Source: Ochrobactrum vermis (lineage in GTDB: Bacteria > Pseudomonadota > Alphaproteobacteria > Rhizobiales > Rhizobiaceae). From it: a DNA stretch of 64,000 nt. The stretch spans positions 1 through 64,000 of the forward strand of contig NZ_PCOC01000003.1 of the NCBI RefSeq assembly GCF_002975205.1. The letters run 5' to 3'. Below the pieces are notes generated by a model. It was not told where the DNA came from, did no database searches, and saw only the letters and a program-made list of their open reading frames with translations. Position 1 is the stretch's first letter. Every line of letters starts with the position of its first letter. Positions 17,559 through 27,646 of the stretch are shown one piece after another. The translations under genes were made by a program, and so were the position numbers.

Positions 17559-19112
17559 ATGCCGAAGCGGAAGCAAGCGAGACGCATTACGATGAGGGAT
17601 ATTCGATCTATTTTGCGATTGACCTTTGAACAGGGCTTATCTGTTCGAGAGGTTTCAGAACGTCTTCGAATGGGGAAGACCACTGTTTCCACCTATTTGT
17701 ACAGGGCCCGTGAAGCGGGTCTCTGCAGCTGGCCTTTGCCTGTGGCCTATGACGATGACGCGCATCTCGAGAAAGTGGTGTTCAAACGAACGGGTCGGCC
17801 ACCTCGGGACACGCAGGCTCCAGATTTTGCCTACGTTGCGCGAGAATTGAAGCGCAAGGGTGTGACGCTGACGCTGTTATGGCAGGAATATCGCGCAGTT
17901 CATCCGAACGGTTACGGCTTTACGTGGTTTGCGACCCGGTTTGCAGCTTTTGAACGCAAGACATCTGCAACCTATCGCAACCGGCATGAGGCCGGAGCGA
18001 CGATGCAGACCGACTATGCGGGCCAGACGGTACCGATCGTTAATCCACAGACCGGAGAGGTCCGTCAGGTGCAGATTTTTGTCGCCGTTCTTCCGGCATC
18101 CAATCTGACCTTCTCCTATGCCAGCCTGAGCCAGAAGTTGCCGGACTGGATCGAAGGGCAAAAACGGGCGCTGAACTATTTTGGTGGTGTTACGAAGGCC
18201 ATTGTCTGCGACAATCTCAAGTCAGGTGTCGCGGTTGCCCTGTGGTTTGAGCCGACGATCACCGCGACATTTGAAGCCTTTAGTGAACATTACGGCACGA
18301 CAATCTTGCCAACGCGGGTAAAAAAGCCCCGGGACAAGGCCAAAATTGAGGGCGCGGTTTTAATCGCAGAACGCTGGATTCTGGCACGGCTTCGCAACCA
18401 GACCTTCTTCTCGCTGGAGGATCTGAATATCGCCATTGCCGGTCTTCTTGAAGACCTCAATGGTCGCGTCATGCGTCATTACGACAAAACCCGCCGTCAG
18501 TTGTTCGAAGAGATAGAGCGCGAGGCTCTAAAGCCGCTACCGGCGACAGACTTCGAATATGCGGAGTGGAAATCAGCCAAGGTCCATCCCGACTACCACG
18601 TCGAGGTGGCAAAGACCTTCTATTCCGTGCCGCATCAGTTGATCGGCAAAATGATCACCGTGCGCCTGACGCATCGGATGGTCGAAATATTCTTCAACCA
18701 TAAGCGCGTCGCGTCCCATCGCCGCCGTTCCGAGCGCAACGGACACGTCACGGTGAAAGAACATATGCCCAAATCCCATCAGCGGCATGCCGGAATGAGC
18801 GCGGCAAGCCTGATCCGGCAGGCCAACGGCATCAGCACCAATACAGGAATTTTTGTCGAACGGGTCATCCGCGACAAACCACATCCGGAACAGGGATATC
18901 GCGCAGCGCTTGGCATCCTCTCCCTTGCCCGACGCTATGAACACGACCGCCTTGATGCCGCCTGCGAGCGGGCGCTTGTCATCAATGCGCTGACGTATAC
19001 GTCGGTTCGTTCCATTCTTCAGTCCGGGCTCGACCGGGCGGGCACGGTCATGGAAACCGGCAAGCCGCTGCCCACTCATTCCAACATTCGCGGTCGCGGC
19101 TATTACCATTGA
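17559..19112 (+). CDS. istA: IstA transposase of IS-A copy 1
   Basis: A 517-residue IS21-family transposase: N-terminal helix-turn-helix (LSVREVSERLRMGKTTVSTYL, about 27-47) and DDE core with Asp152 (TDYAGQ), Asp218 (VCDNLKSG) and Glu264 (KAKIEGAV), then a C-terminal beta-barrel region. It is preceded by the ribosome site AGGAGAGG. IstA forms the synaptic complex and is targeted by IstB. The protein sequence is the same in all three copies. Confidence 0.95.
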   Translation: MPKRKQARRITMRDIRSILRLTFEQGLSVREVSERLRMGKTTVSTYLYRAREAGLCSWPLPVAYDDDAHLEKVVFKRTGRPPRDTQAPDFAYVARELKRKGVTLTLLWQEYRAVHPNGYGFTWFATRFAAFERKTSATYRNRHEAGATMQTDYAGQTVPIVNPQTGEVRQVQIFVAVLPASNLTFSYASLSQKLPDWIEGQKRALNYFGGVTKAIVCDNLKSGVAVALWFEPTITATFEAFSEHYGTTILPTRVKKPRDKAKIEGAVLIAERWILARLRNQTFFSLEDLNIAIAGLLEDLNGRVMRHYDKTRRQLFEEIEREALKPLPATDFEYAEWKSAKVHPDYHVEVAKTFYSVPHQLIGKMITVRLTHRMVEIFFNHKRVASHRRRSERNGHVTVKEHMPKSHQRHAGMSAASLIRQANGISTNTGIFVERVIRDKPHPEQGYRAALGILSLARRYEHDRLDAACERALVINALTYTSVRSILQSGLDRAGTVMETGKPLPTHSNIRGRGYYH

Positions 19113-19264
19113 AATCGCTGGCAATAACGCTGGCGTCCTGCCTGAAGCCCCTGAGGCGCTACGCAATGTGGAAAGCTTCTCGCCCCAGGGGCCTCAGGCT
19201 TCATCGATCGAGCTGACAGCACGAAACGAAGTCTGTCAGCATCGCCAACCCACAGAAAGAAGGA

Positions 19265-20041
19265 ATGACAATGTTGACCAATCCAACGCTTGACCACATG
19301 TACACGCTCGGTTTGTCAGGCATGGCAGCCGCCTGGCGAGAATTGGCGGAGCAACCCGAAGCCCGGGCGATGGAGAAGGAAGAGTGGCTGGGCCTCATGC
19401 TCGACCGGGAGATCGCCGTGCGCGCCGATAAACGGCTGACGGCGCGTCTGGTGGCGGCAAAGCTGCGCTTTCCGGAAGCCAGTGTTGAAGATATCGACTT
19501 CCATGCGGCCCGTAATCTCGACCGACGGGCGACAATGGCGCTGGCGCAGGGACAATGGCTTAAGAACCATGAGAATTTGATCGTTACAGGGAAGACTGGC
19601 ACTGGCAAGTCGTGGCTGGCCTGTGCGCTGGGACGTCAGGCTGCCCGACACGACCACACGGTTCTCTATGTTCGTGCGCCCCGTCTCTTCGAAGACCTCG
19701 CCATGGCCAAGCTGGACGGTCGCTATCCAAGGCTCATGAACCGTCTGATGAAGGTCCAGTTGCTGATACTTGACCACTTCGCCACCCACACGCTCAACGA
19801 TCAGCAGCGTTTCCATCTCTTTGAAATCATCGAAGAGCGATACCAACGAAGGTCGACACTCATCACCGCTCAAGTTCCTGTGAATACCTGGCACGACCTG
19901 ATTGGGGATGCGACGGTCGCCGATGCGATATTGGACCGCGTCGTCCACAATGCTCATCGCATCAATTTAGAGGGGGATAGCATGCGAAAGGCAAAATCCG
20001 GCATTGACGCCGCGCCAGGCTTCAATCACGAAAACAACTGA
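19265..20041 (+). CDS. istB: IstB ATPase helper of IS-A copy 1
   Basis: A 258-residue AAA-type ATPase with Walker A GKTGTGKS at 109-116 and a Walker B-like LLILDHF at about 165-172. The second acidic residue usual in IstB (Asp or Glu after the Asp) is His171 here. IstB directs IstA to target DNA and stimulates transposition. It is separated from istA by 152 bases containing a long imperfect hairpin built on GCCTGAGG/CCTCAGGC. Confidence 0.93.
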   Translation: MTMLTNPTLDHMYTLGLSGMAAAWRELAEQPEARAMEKEEWLGLMLDREIAVRADKRLTARLVAAKLRFPEASVEDIDFHAARNLDRRATMALAQGQWLKNHENLIVTGKTGTGKSWLACALGRQAARHDHTVLYVRAPRLFEDLAMAKLDGRYPRLMNRLMKVQLLILDHFATHTLNDQQRFHLFEIIEERYQRRSTLITAQVPVNTWHDLIGDATVADAILDRVVHNAHRINLEGDSMRKAKSGIDAAPGFNHENN

Positions 20042-20152
20042 CAATGATCAAAGGACAGGCCTGAAAACGAGACGCCAAAAACTGTCCGCACTTTAGTGAA
20101 ATCGCAACACGCGATTTAATGAAATCACTGTCCGTGTTCAGTGAAATACGCA

Positions 20153-20565
20153 CCCATGCCGCGCAAGATTGCATCCAACTCGTCCGGATCCGAGATGTCC
20201 CGATCCTCGCACCATTCGGCGCGCAGGATCGCTTGGTGGATCGGATGAACGCAAAGCCCCATCCTGTTTGCGGCGATAAATATGTGCGATGCCAGGTCCG
20301 CATCGGGGCACATGTATCGTGGGCTCGGGTTCACTTCGAGCCCGAGTCTCCTGCACCATCGCCTCAGTTCGACCACCCGGTAGGCCTGGCGCTCGGGTGC
20401 GCGCTCGCTGAGGAGCACGCCTCCCGTGCGTCGATAGACGTCAGGAAGGTCGACGGGCATCCAGTTGATCCGCACGCCGTGGTCGGAAGCGATCTTTACG
20501 AGGCGATCCGCCCCGAGATAGGCCCAATCGGAATTTAGCCAGAAGTAATAGTCAATCGCCGTCAT
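20153..20565 (-). pseudogene. 2-hydroxychromene-2-carboxylate isomerase/DsbA-like protein, copy A, N-terminal part
   Basis: The first ~138 residues of a GST-kappa/DsbA-fold protein (IDYYFWLNSDWAYLGADRL, WMPVDLPDVYRRTGG, ILRAEWCEDRDISDPDEL) run into the right end of IS-A copy 1. The remaining C-terminus is at 26750-26984, beyond IS-A copy 2. The intact homologue is at 57734-58354. The start codon overlaps the end of the transporter gene, as in copy B. No CxxC motif is present, so isomerase-like glutathione chemistry is likelier than disulfide exchange. Confidence 0.85.
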
Positions 20566-21928
20566 GAGGCACCTGCGGGAGCGGTCGACGGTTCATTGCC
20601 CCTCTTGGCTGGCCGCGGTACAGTGAAGTGCTCCGCGTTATGCATCCGCCACGCGCTGATGAAGGCGACGATGGAGAGTCCCACAAGATACCAGATAACG
20701 TATCGCGGATCGCCGTCATTCAGCGACAGCAGCCATGTGGCTATGATCGGGGCCAAACCGCCGCCGATTGCGCCCGACACCTGCACGGCAAGAGAGATGC
20801 CGCTATAGCGTACCGCAGGCGAAAACTGGCTTGAGAACAGCGACCCTTCGGGCCCGTACAAGCAGGAGTAGACCAGTCCAGTGGCAAGGATCATCGCCAT
20901 GTTGATCCAGAATGCCTCTTTGGTGGCCAACAGACCGAAAAATGCAGGAGCAGCGATCAGAATTGCTGCAGCTCCTGCCATGAACATTCGCTTGTGACCT
21001 ATTCTGTCTCCCATCATCCCGGCGAGGGGCATGACGAAGAACGCTACGGCTGCACCCCAGATCGTCGCGTCAAGGATGACCTTGCGAGGGATGGCGAGGG
21101 CGGTCGTTGCATAGGCGAGAGCAAAACTCGTCACCGTGTAGAACCAGGTAACTTCGGCAAGCCGGCCACCGACCACCGTTAGCACTTCCCGCGGATAGTT
21201 GCGGCAAACTTCGAAGAAGGGAACGTCTACTTCTCTTCCTTGGTTTCCATCCGTTCGAAATCGGGAGATTCGGCGATCTTCATGCGGATGAACCAGCCGA
21301 CGCCGAGCAGGACGACGCTGGCGAGGAACGGTATGCGCCAGCCCCAGGCCAGCATGTCTCCTTCCGGCAATTTGGCCACAAGGCCCATCGCCAGTGAAGA
21401 CAGGATCAGTCCGGGCGCAACGCCTGCCTGTGGCAGGCTGCCGAACAACCCTTTCTTCCCCTCAGGAGCATGCTCGACCGCCATCAGCACAGCCCCGCCC
21501 CATTCGCCGCCAACTGCAACTCCCTGGAGAAAGCGCATTATAACGAGCAGCAATGCTGCCCAATAGCCGATCGTCTCATAGGACGGGATCAGGCCGATGA
21601 GAATTGTCGGCACGCCCATCAACATCAAGGTAATGAGCAGCATCGACTTGCGTCCGACGCGGTCGCCGAAATGTCCGAAGATGATGCCTCCCAACGGCCG
21701 AGCGAAGAATCCGACCGAATAGGTGGCAAAGGCTGCCAGCGTGCCCATGAACGGATCGAAGTCTGGAAAGAATATTTTGTTGAAGATCAGTGCGGCGGCC
21801 GTGCCGTACAAGAAGAAATCGTACCATTCGATCGTCGTGCCAATCATGCTGGCAATGCCGGCGGTCACATATTGTTTTTTTGGCCGGGGTAGCAAGGCAG
21901 CCTCTCCTGACGGACTACGTGATCCCAT
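20562..21928 (-). pseudogene. MHS-family MFS transporter, copy A, single-base frameshift
   Basis: Start at 21928 (MGSRSPSGE) follows GGGAGGAA. The N-terminal half (IEWYDFFLYGTAAALIF, GDRVGRKS, RFLQGVAVGGEWGG) is that of metabolite:proton symporters of the MFS. After FERMETKEEK a stop appears, but the next frame continues without loss (VPFFEVCRNYPREVL ... VTWFYTVTSFALAY) to the end. Inserting one G near 21230 restores a ~455-residue protein matching the intact copy at 58351-59694. As it stands the gene is broken. Confidence 0.85.
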
Positions 21929-22028
21929 CTCAGTTCCTCCCTGTTTCAATTGGATTTGTGCGCCCCTGCTCGAGCAGGGGCGGCGCATGCACAATATCGG
22001 CGACTGGCTCTTGCCAGTTAATTGTGGA

Positions 22029-22811
22029 CTATCGGGCGATCGGCGTGGGAACCGCGCTGTGCGTCTGCCGGCACCAATAGTCGAAGGTGGCGTTCACGAT
22101 CGATGGCTTTAGCAGATAGTCATGCGCCTCCCGCGCGAGCGCGTCGTCCACCGGCGTGAGCGGCCCGAAGGCCTGCGCCCTGATCTGCATGCGCGCCGCC
22201 CGTTCGAGATAGACCGAAAGATAGGTGGCCTCCTCGACCGACTTGCCTGCAGTAAGGTAGCCGTGATGGGCGAGGATGATCGCCCGCTTGCCTCCAAGAG
22301 CCTCCGAGATCAGGACGCCTTCCTGGTCGGCGATCGGCACACCCGGCCATTCGCCGAGGAAGGCACAATCATCATGGAGTGGCGTCATGTCCATCTGGGA
22401 AATGACGAGAGGCTGCCTCGCCGCCGCCAAGGCCGACGCCCATGGAGAATGGGTATGGATCAGCGCGTTCACGTCCGGGCGGGCGTCGTAGACCCAGAGG
22501 TGGAAGCGCGTGGCGGGATTGGCCATGCCGTCGCCCGTCAGCGTGTTGAGATCGCGATCGACTTCGATGAAGTCGTCTGGCGTCGCCTCGTCAAAGCCGA
22601 GTCCGAAGCGCAATGTCCAATAGGCGTTTGGCCGTTCGGAGCGGAAGCTGATCTGACCGGCCAGTCCCGCCTCCTGCCCCGTCATCGCCAAGATCCTGCA
22701 GGCATATGCAAGGGTCTCCTTGTCGGTCCGCTTTCCCTTCTTCAGGTGTTGAGACATCTCACGCGTCGCGCGGTCGTCAAAATATTCCTTGGACCTCAGT
22801 GCCTGGGTCAT
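22029..22811 (-). CDS. class II aldolase/adducin-family protein, copy A
   Basis: A 260-residue cytosolic protein with the zinc-binding elements of class II aldolases: His119 and His121 in IHTHSPWASAL, and His182-His183 in LAHHGYLTAG. Members cleave or epimerise sugar phosphates, or decarboxylate or dehydrate related compounds; the substrate cannot be read. It is strongly similar to the copy at 59789-60571 along its whole length. It lies between the LysR and transporter genes and appears intact, unlike four of its cluster neighbours. Confidence 0.85.
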   Translation of the reverse strand: MTQALRSKEYFDDRATREMSQHLKKGKRTDKETLAYACRILAMTGQEAGLAGQISFRSERPNAYWTLRFGLGFDEATPDDFIEVDRDLNTLTGDGMANPATRFHLWVYDARPDVNALIHTHSPWASALAAARQPLVISQMDMTPLHDDCAFLGEWPGVPIADQEGVLISEALGGKRAIILAHHGYLTAGKSVEEATYLSVYLERAARMQIRAQAFGPLTPVDDALAREAHDYLLKPSIVNATFDYWCRQTHSAVPTPIAR

Positions 22812-22934
22812 CTAATTCTTCCCTAACTGTTCAGCGCTTATTTTTTGCCGAAGGCAATATGGATGCCGAGATGCCGTGATGGCCATGCAGCAGGGCTCAT
22901 AGCAGAAATGAGGTGGAGTCCGGCAAAGGTCGGC

Positions 22935-23807
22935 TCATCCGGCATTGGCCCGGGCGGTCTGAATGAGATCGTATACTAGCGGTGGAGGAGCTTTGTTGTT
23001 GCTCACGATGGCAACGACAAGCCGGCTCATCCGAGGTCGGATAATGCGGCTCTTCTTGAGGCGATAGTCGGCAATCAGTCGGTCCGGAATTCGTTCGGGC
23101 AAGACGCAGATGCCGACGCGCGACGAGATGAGCCGCAGCATGGCATCGACGGTCTCCGCCTCGGCGACGATTTCGGGCCCAAGACCGCTGGTCTGGAGCA
23201 TTTTTCCAAGCGCGTAATGGGCAGGGAACGCGACGAACCGAAATCGTTTCTTGGTCAGGTCGAGTTCATCCGGGAGAGCTTCATCCGCCGACGCGATGAT
23301 GCACATCTCGTCTTCGAAGAGCGGAGTCGACGCAACGGTATCGGTATCGACCGCCGAGTCGTAAAGGAAGCCGAGGTCCGCCTTGCCGCCCTCGACGAGC
23401 GCGACAACTTCCGACGAACTTCGTCCCAGCAGCGACAGGTTCACACGTGGGTGCTTGCTGACGAATTCGGCGACGATGTCGGCCATGAAGTAATAGCTCA
23501 AGGTGTGGATGACGGCGAGGCGGACTTGCCCTTCGCTGATGCCTTCGCGGTCCCGAACCGCCTGCAAGGCGGCATCGATGCTGGTGTAGGCGGGTATTGC
23601 CGCTTCAAGCAGCTTCTCTCCCGCCTGAGTGAGTTCGACGCCGCGTCCCGTTCGCAAAAACAGGGATTTGCCCAAATAGGCCTCGAGTGCAGCGAGGGAA
23701 CGGCTGAGGCCAGATTGGGTGAGATCAAGCGCGTCGGCCGCCCTCGACAATGATTTCAGTTCGGCGATCTTGAGGAAATGCCGCAGAAGCCGGTCAGGAT
23801 TGTCCAT
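22935..23807 (-). CDS. LysR-family regulator, copy A
   Basis: About 290 residues from the ATG at 23807 (MDNPDRLL), chosen because copy B begins the same way; the frame is open to 23852. The N-terminal winged helix has FLKIAELKSLSRAADALDLTQSGLSRSLAALE. The effector domain follows, with VRLAVIHTLSYYFMADI. It is the first gene of the six-gene cluster in transcription order and would sense the pathway substrate. It appears intact. Confidence 0.88.
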   Translation of the reverse strand: MDNPDRLLRHFLKIAELKSLSRAADALDLTQSGLSRSLAALEAYLGKSLFLRTGRGVELTQAGEKLLEAAIPAYTSIDAALQAVRDREGISEGQVRLAVIHTLSYYFMADIVAEFVSKHPRVNLSLLGRSSSEVVALVEGGKADLGFLYDSAVDTDTVASTPLFEDEMCIIASADEALPDELDLTKKRFRFVAFPAHYALGKMLQTSGLGPEIVAEAETVDAMLRLISSRVGICVLPERIPDRLIADYRLKKSRIIRPRMSRLVVAIVSNNKAPPPLVYDLIQTARANAG

Positions 23808-23919
23808 TCGTGCCGATAGCTCCGAGTTCAGATGCTGGTGCATCGCGGCCAATAGACTAGATTATTGGGAGCTACACGAGCTAACAATCATACCGAAATC
23901 ATAGTCCGCTCTTCTATCG

Positions 23920-23994
23920 TGTCAATCGGCGTTTAAACGGGACCCCTTATCGGCGTCCAAAAAGTACCCCTCCTTTAGGTTGCAAGGTATAGCG
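23920..23994 (-). mobile_element. 75-bp right-end remnant of IS21-family element IS-B
   Basis: This stretch is the exact reverse complement of 41244-41318, the right end of the truncated IS-B element after its istB gene. It begins TGTCAATCGGCG at 23920 and is cut at 23994 by IS-A copy 2. It shows that an IS-B element once lay next to the LysR gene and that IS-A joined it exactly here. Confidence 0.92.
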
Positions 23995-24105
23995 TGCGTA
24001 TTTCACTGAACACGGACAGTGATTTCATTAAATCGCGTGTTGCGATTTCACTAAAGTGCGGACAGTTTTTGGCGTCTCGTTTTCAGGCCTGTCCTTTGAT
24101 CATTG

Positions 24106-24882
24106 TCAGTTGTTTTCGTGATTGAAGCCTGGCGCGGCGTCAATGCCGGATTTTGCCTTTCGCATGCTATCCCCCTCTAAATTGATGCGATGAGCATTGT
24201 GGACGACGCGGTCCAATATCGCATCGGCGACCGTCGCATCCCCAATCAGGTCGTGCCAGGTATTCACAGGAACTTGAGCGGTGATGAGTGTCGACCTTCG
24301 TTGGTATCGCTCTTCGATGATTTCAAAGAGATGGAAACGCTGCTGATCGTTGAGCGTGTGGGTGGCGAAGTGGTCAAGTATCAGCAACTGGACCTTCATC
24401 AGACGGTTCATGAGCCTTGGATAGCGACCGTCCAGCTTGGCCATGGCGAGGTCTTCGAAGAGACGGGGCGCACGAACATAGAGAACCGTGTGGTCGTGTC
24501 GGGCAGCCTGACGTCCCAGCGCACAGGCCAGCCACGACTTGCCAGTGCCAGTCTTCCCTGTAACGATCAAATTCTCATGGTTCTTAAGCCATTGTCCCTG
24601 CGCCAGCGCCATTGTCGCCCGTCGGTCGAGATTACGGGCCGCATGGAAGTCGATATCTTCAACACTGGCTTCCGGAAAGCGCAGCTTTGCCGCCACCAGA
24701 CGCGCCGTCAGCCGTTTATCGGCGCGCACGGCGATCTCCCGGTCGAGCATGAGGCCCAGCCACTCTTCCTTCTCCATCGCCCGGGCTTCGGGTTGCTCCG
24801 CCAATTCTCGCCAGGCGGCTGCCATGCCTGACAAACCGAGCGTGTACATGTGGTCAAGCGTTGGATTGGTCAACATTGTCAT
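24106..24882 (-). CDS. istB: IstB ATPase of IS-A copy 2
   Basis: Same 258-residue protein as in copy 1: Walker A GKTGTGKS at 109-116 and the unusual LDHF Walker B. It looks intact. The long antisense frame over this gene (24190-24831) is a shadow present in all copies and not a gene. Confidence 0.93.
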   Translation of the reverse strand: MTMLTNPTLDHMYTLGLSGMAAAWRELAEQPEARAMEKEEWLGLMLDREIAVRADKRLTARLVAAKLRFPEASVEDIDFHAARNLDRRATMALAQGQWLKNHENLIVTGKTGTGKSWLACALGRQAARHDHTVLYVRAPRLFEDLAMAKLDGRYPRLMNRLMKVQLLILDHFATHTLNDQQRFHLFEIIEERYQRRSTLITAQVPVNTWHDLIGDATVADAILDRVVHNAHRINLEGDSMRKAKSGIDAAPGFNHENN

Positions 24883-25034
24883 TCCTTCTTTCTGTGGGTT
24901 GGCGATGCTGACAGACTTCGTTTCGTGCTGTCAGCTCGATCGATGAAGCCTGAGGCCCCTGGGGCGAGAAGCTTTCCACATTGCGTAGCGCCTCAGGGGC
25001 TTCAGGCAGGACGCCAGCGTTATTGCCAGCGATT

Positions 25035-26588
25035 TCAATGGTAATAGCCGCGACCGCGAATGTTGGAATGAGTGGGCAGCGGCTTGCCGGTTTCCATGAC
25101 CGTGCCCGCCCGGTCGAGCCCGGACTGAAGAATGGAACGAACCGACGTATACGTCAGCGCATTGATGACAAGCGCCCGCTCGCAGGCGGCATCAAGGCGG
25201 TCGTGTTCATAGCGTCGGGCAAGGGAGAGGATGCCAAGCGCTGCGCGATATCCCTGTTCCGGATGTGGTTTGTCGCGGATGACCCGTTCGACAAAAATTC
25301 CTGTATTGGTGCTGATGCCGTTGGCCTGCCGGATCAGGCTTGCCGCGCTCATTCCGGCATGCCGCTGATGGGATTTGGGCATATGTTCTTTCACCGTGAC
25401 GTGTCCGTTGCGCTCGGAACGGCGGCGATGGGACGCGACGCGCTTATGGTTGAAGAATATTTCGACCATCCGATGCGTCAGGCGCACGGTGATCATTTTG
25501 CCGATCAACTGATGCGGCACGGAATAGAAGGTCTTTGCCACCTCGACGTGGTAGTCGGGATGGACCTTGGCTGATTTCCACTCCGCATATTCGAAGTCTG
25601 TCGCCGGTAGCGGCTTTAGAGCCTCGCGCTCTATCTCTTCGAACAACTGACGGCGGGTTTTGTCGTAATGACGCATGACGCGACCATTGAGGTCTTCAAG
25701 AAGACCGGCAATGGCGATATTCAGATCCTCCAGCGAGAAGAAGGTCTGGTTGCGAAGCCGTGCCAGAATCCAGCGTTCTGCGATTAAAACCGCGCCCTCA
25801 ATTTTGGCCTTGTCCCGGGGCTTTTTTACCCGCGTTGGCAAGATTGTCGTGCCGTAATGTTCACTAAAGGCTTCAAATGTCGCGGTGATCGTCGGCTCAA
25901 ACCACAGGGCAACCGCGACACCTGACTTGAGATTGTCGCAGACAATGGCCTTCGTAACACCACCAAAATAGTTCAGCGCCCGTTTTTGCCCTTCGATCCA
26001 GTCCGGCAACTTCTGGCTCAGGCTGGCATAGGAGAAGGTCAGATTGGATGCCGGAAGAACGGCGACAAAAATCTGCACCTGACGGACCTCTCCGGTCTGT
26101 GGATTAACGATCGGTACCGTCTGGCCCGCATAGTCGGTCTGCATCGTCGCTCCGGCCTCATGCCGGTTGCGATAGGTTGCAGATGTCTTGCGTTCAAAAG
26201 CTGCAAACCGGGTCGCAAACCACGTAAAGCCGTAACCGTTCGGATGAACTGCGCGATATTCCTGCCATAACAGCGTCAGCGTCACACCCTTGCGCTTCAA
26301 TTCTCGCGCAACGTAGGCAAAATCTGGAGCCTGCGTGTCCCGAGGTGGCCGACCCGTTCGTTTGAACACCACTTTCTCGAGATGCGCGTCATCGTCATAG
26401 GCCACAGGCAAAGGCCAGCTGCAGAGACCCGCTTCACGGGCCCTGTACAAATAGGTGGAAACAGTGGTCTTCCCCATTCGAAGACGTTCTGAAACCTCTC
26501 GAACAGATAAGCCCTGTTCAAAGGTCAATCGCAAAATAGATCGAATATCCCTCATCGTAATGCGTCTCGCTTGCTTCCGCTTCGGCAT
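25035..26588 (-). CDS. istA: IstA transposase of IS-A copy 2
   Basis: Same 517-residue protein as copy 1, with Asp152, Asp218 and Glu264. Start codon is 161 bases inside the left end, as in the other copies. Intact copies on both sides of the inverted segment mean it can still invert by homologous recombination. Confidence 0.94.
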   Translation of the reverse strand: MPKRKQARRITMRDIRSILRLTFEQGLSVREVSERLRMGKTTVSTYLYRAREAGLCSWPLPVAYDDDAHLEKVVFKRTGRPPRDTQAPDFAYVARELKRKGVTLTLLWQEYRAVHPNGYGFTWFATRFAAFERKTSATYRNRHEAGATMQTDYAGQTVPIVNPQTGEVRQVQIFVAVLPASNLTFSYASLSQKLPDWIEGQKRALNYFGGVTKAIVCDNLKSGVAVALWFEPTITATFEAFSEHYGTTILPTRVKKPRDKAKIEGAVLIAERWILARLRNQTFFSLEDLNIAIAGLLEDLNGRVMRHYDKTRRQLFEEIEREALKPLPATDFEYAEWKSAKVHPDYHVEVAKTFYSVPHQLIGKMITVRLTHRMVEIFFNHKRVASHRRRSERNGHVTVKEHMPKSHQRHAGMSAASLIRQANGISTNTGIFVERVIRDKPHPEQGYRAALGILSLARRYEHDRLDAACERALVINALTYTSVRSILQSGLDRAGTVMETGKPLPTHSNIRGRGYYH

Positions 26589-26749
26589 GGCCTCTCCTGA
26601 CTAAAATCAAGAAGAAATCACGCTCAAACGGCGCCCGCAAAACTTGCGCCAAAACTGTCCGCACATTTGTGAAAACGCTGTCCGCGACTTAGTGAAATCC
26701 GCGATCGCTCTTTACTGAAAAACCTGTCCCGTAATTAGTGAAACACGCA

Positions 26750-26984
26750 GCATGGGCATGGATGCAGAGGCCATCGGCGCGGAAGCGGAGAAGCCGGAGA
26801 CGGAGGCGCAGTACCGACGCTTCACTGATGCAGCGGTCGCAGCCGGGCCGGTGTGTTCGGCTCCCCATCCTATATCTTTGATGGTGAGTTGTTCTGGGGC
26901 CAGGACAGGCTCGACATGCTGGGGGAAAGGATCGTGCGCGTGCCGACCGGGGCTCACGCGTTGCGTAGCGGCGACGGGTCATGA
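26750..26984 (+). pseudogene. 2-hydroxychromene-2-carboxylate isomerase/DsbA-like protein, copy A, C-terminal part
   Basis: This is the missing tail of the gene at 20153-20565: MGMDAEAIGAEAEKP and YRRFTDAAVAAG match copy B. A 5-base tandem duplication (GCCGG twice, around 26843-26852) then shifts the frame. The next frame resumes with VFGSPSYIFDGELFWGQDRL, exactly the family ending, and stops at 26984. The gene is thus broken twice, by IS-A and by the duplication. Confidence 0.85.
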
Positions 26985-27117
26985 TCGCGTTGTCGTCAGG
27001 CGCAGCACCAACGTAGCGCTTCAACTCCTTGGAGCGCGACGAAACACCCCGTGGTTGCTGAAGGCGATCATGGATCCACATTCCGATTGAGATCATCCCC
27101 ATCGCACGAAGCCTAGG

Positions 27118-27643
27118 ATGGCGCCAAATTATCCTTTGAGCATGAAACATACAGCCATGAAAACCAACTGGTCCGGGCGACTTGCCCATATTCATATCGC
27201 CACTTCCGCATCTTACGAAATGGAAGAGCTCGCCGAGGCGAAGCTCGTGGCAGGCCGCGGGATCGAAGGTGACCGCTACTTCTTCGGAACCGGAACTTAC
27301 TCGCCCAAGCCGGGTGTGCGCGACGTCACACTGATCGAGATGGAAGTACTGGAGACCCTTGAGCAGGGTGAGCCGAAAATGCCGGGTATCAAGGTCCGCC
27401 TCGCTCCGGAGGATCATCGCCGCAATCTGACCACGGTGGGCGTGCCGCTGAACCATCTGGTGGGACGACGCTTCAGGGTTGGCGAAACCGTACTTTACGG
27501 TGCGCGTCTCAACTTCCCCTGCAAGTACATTGAAGAACTACTTGGAATCCCCCGGCTCTACGAACCGCTCCGGCCTAAACTGTGCCATCGAGGTCGGAGG
27601 AACGATCCGGCCTGGCGATCCAATCGAGCCGCTGGGGAGCTAA
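27118..27643 (+). pseudogene. MOSC-domain protein, copy A, frameshifted near the C-terminus
   Basis: About 175 residues with the MOSC core: WSGRLAHIHIA, GIEGDRYFFGTGTYS, DHRRNLTTVGVPLNHLVG, and the conserved Cys in LNFPCKYIEELLG, the residue that carries sulfur or contacts the molybdenum cofactor in this family. After IPRLYE about 11 bases are missing compared with copy B. The other frame then continues NRSGLNCAIEVGGTIRPGDP to a stop at 27643. It sits four bases before the reductase gene. The Cys motif is kept but the C-terminus is garbled. Confidence 0.82.
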
Positions 27644-27646
27644 GCG

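Larger units (their letters stand above)
17398..20152 (+). mobile_element. IS21-family element IS-A, copy 1 (2755 bp)
   Basis: The ends are fixed by comparing three copies: all share TGCGTGTTTCACTAAT at the istA side and, read inward, TGCGTATTTCACTGAA at the istB side, an imperfect terminal inverted repeat beginning TG as usual for IS21. Internal subterminal repeats (GGACAG/TTTCACTAA-like) are present at both ends. The left flank (GGCACAG) and right flank (CCCATGC) do not form a target duplication, because this copy has recombined with copy 2. Confidence 0.95.
23995..26749 (-). mobile_element. IS21-family element IS-A, copy 2 (2755 bp)
   Basis: It appears identical in sequence to copy 1 but opposite in orientation. 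The istA-side flank (GCATGGG at 26750-26756) matches the istB-side flank of copy 1 (the complement of 20153-20159). The two halves of one 7-bp target duplication are therefore split over the two copies, proof of recombination between them. Confidence 0.95.

Noticed and set aside
24190..24831. 213-residue antisense frame over istB, present in all three IS-A copies
   Set aside because: It exactly mirrors the conserved istB coding strand, has no ribosome site and no domain; the repetition only reflects that the element is repeated.
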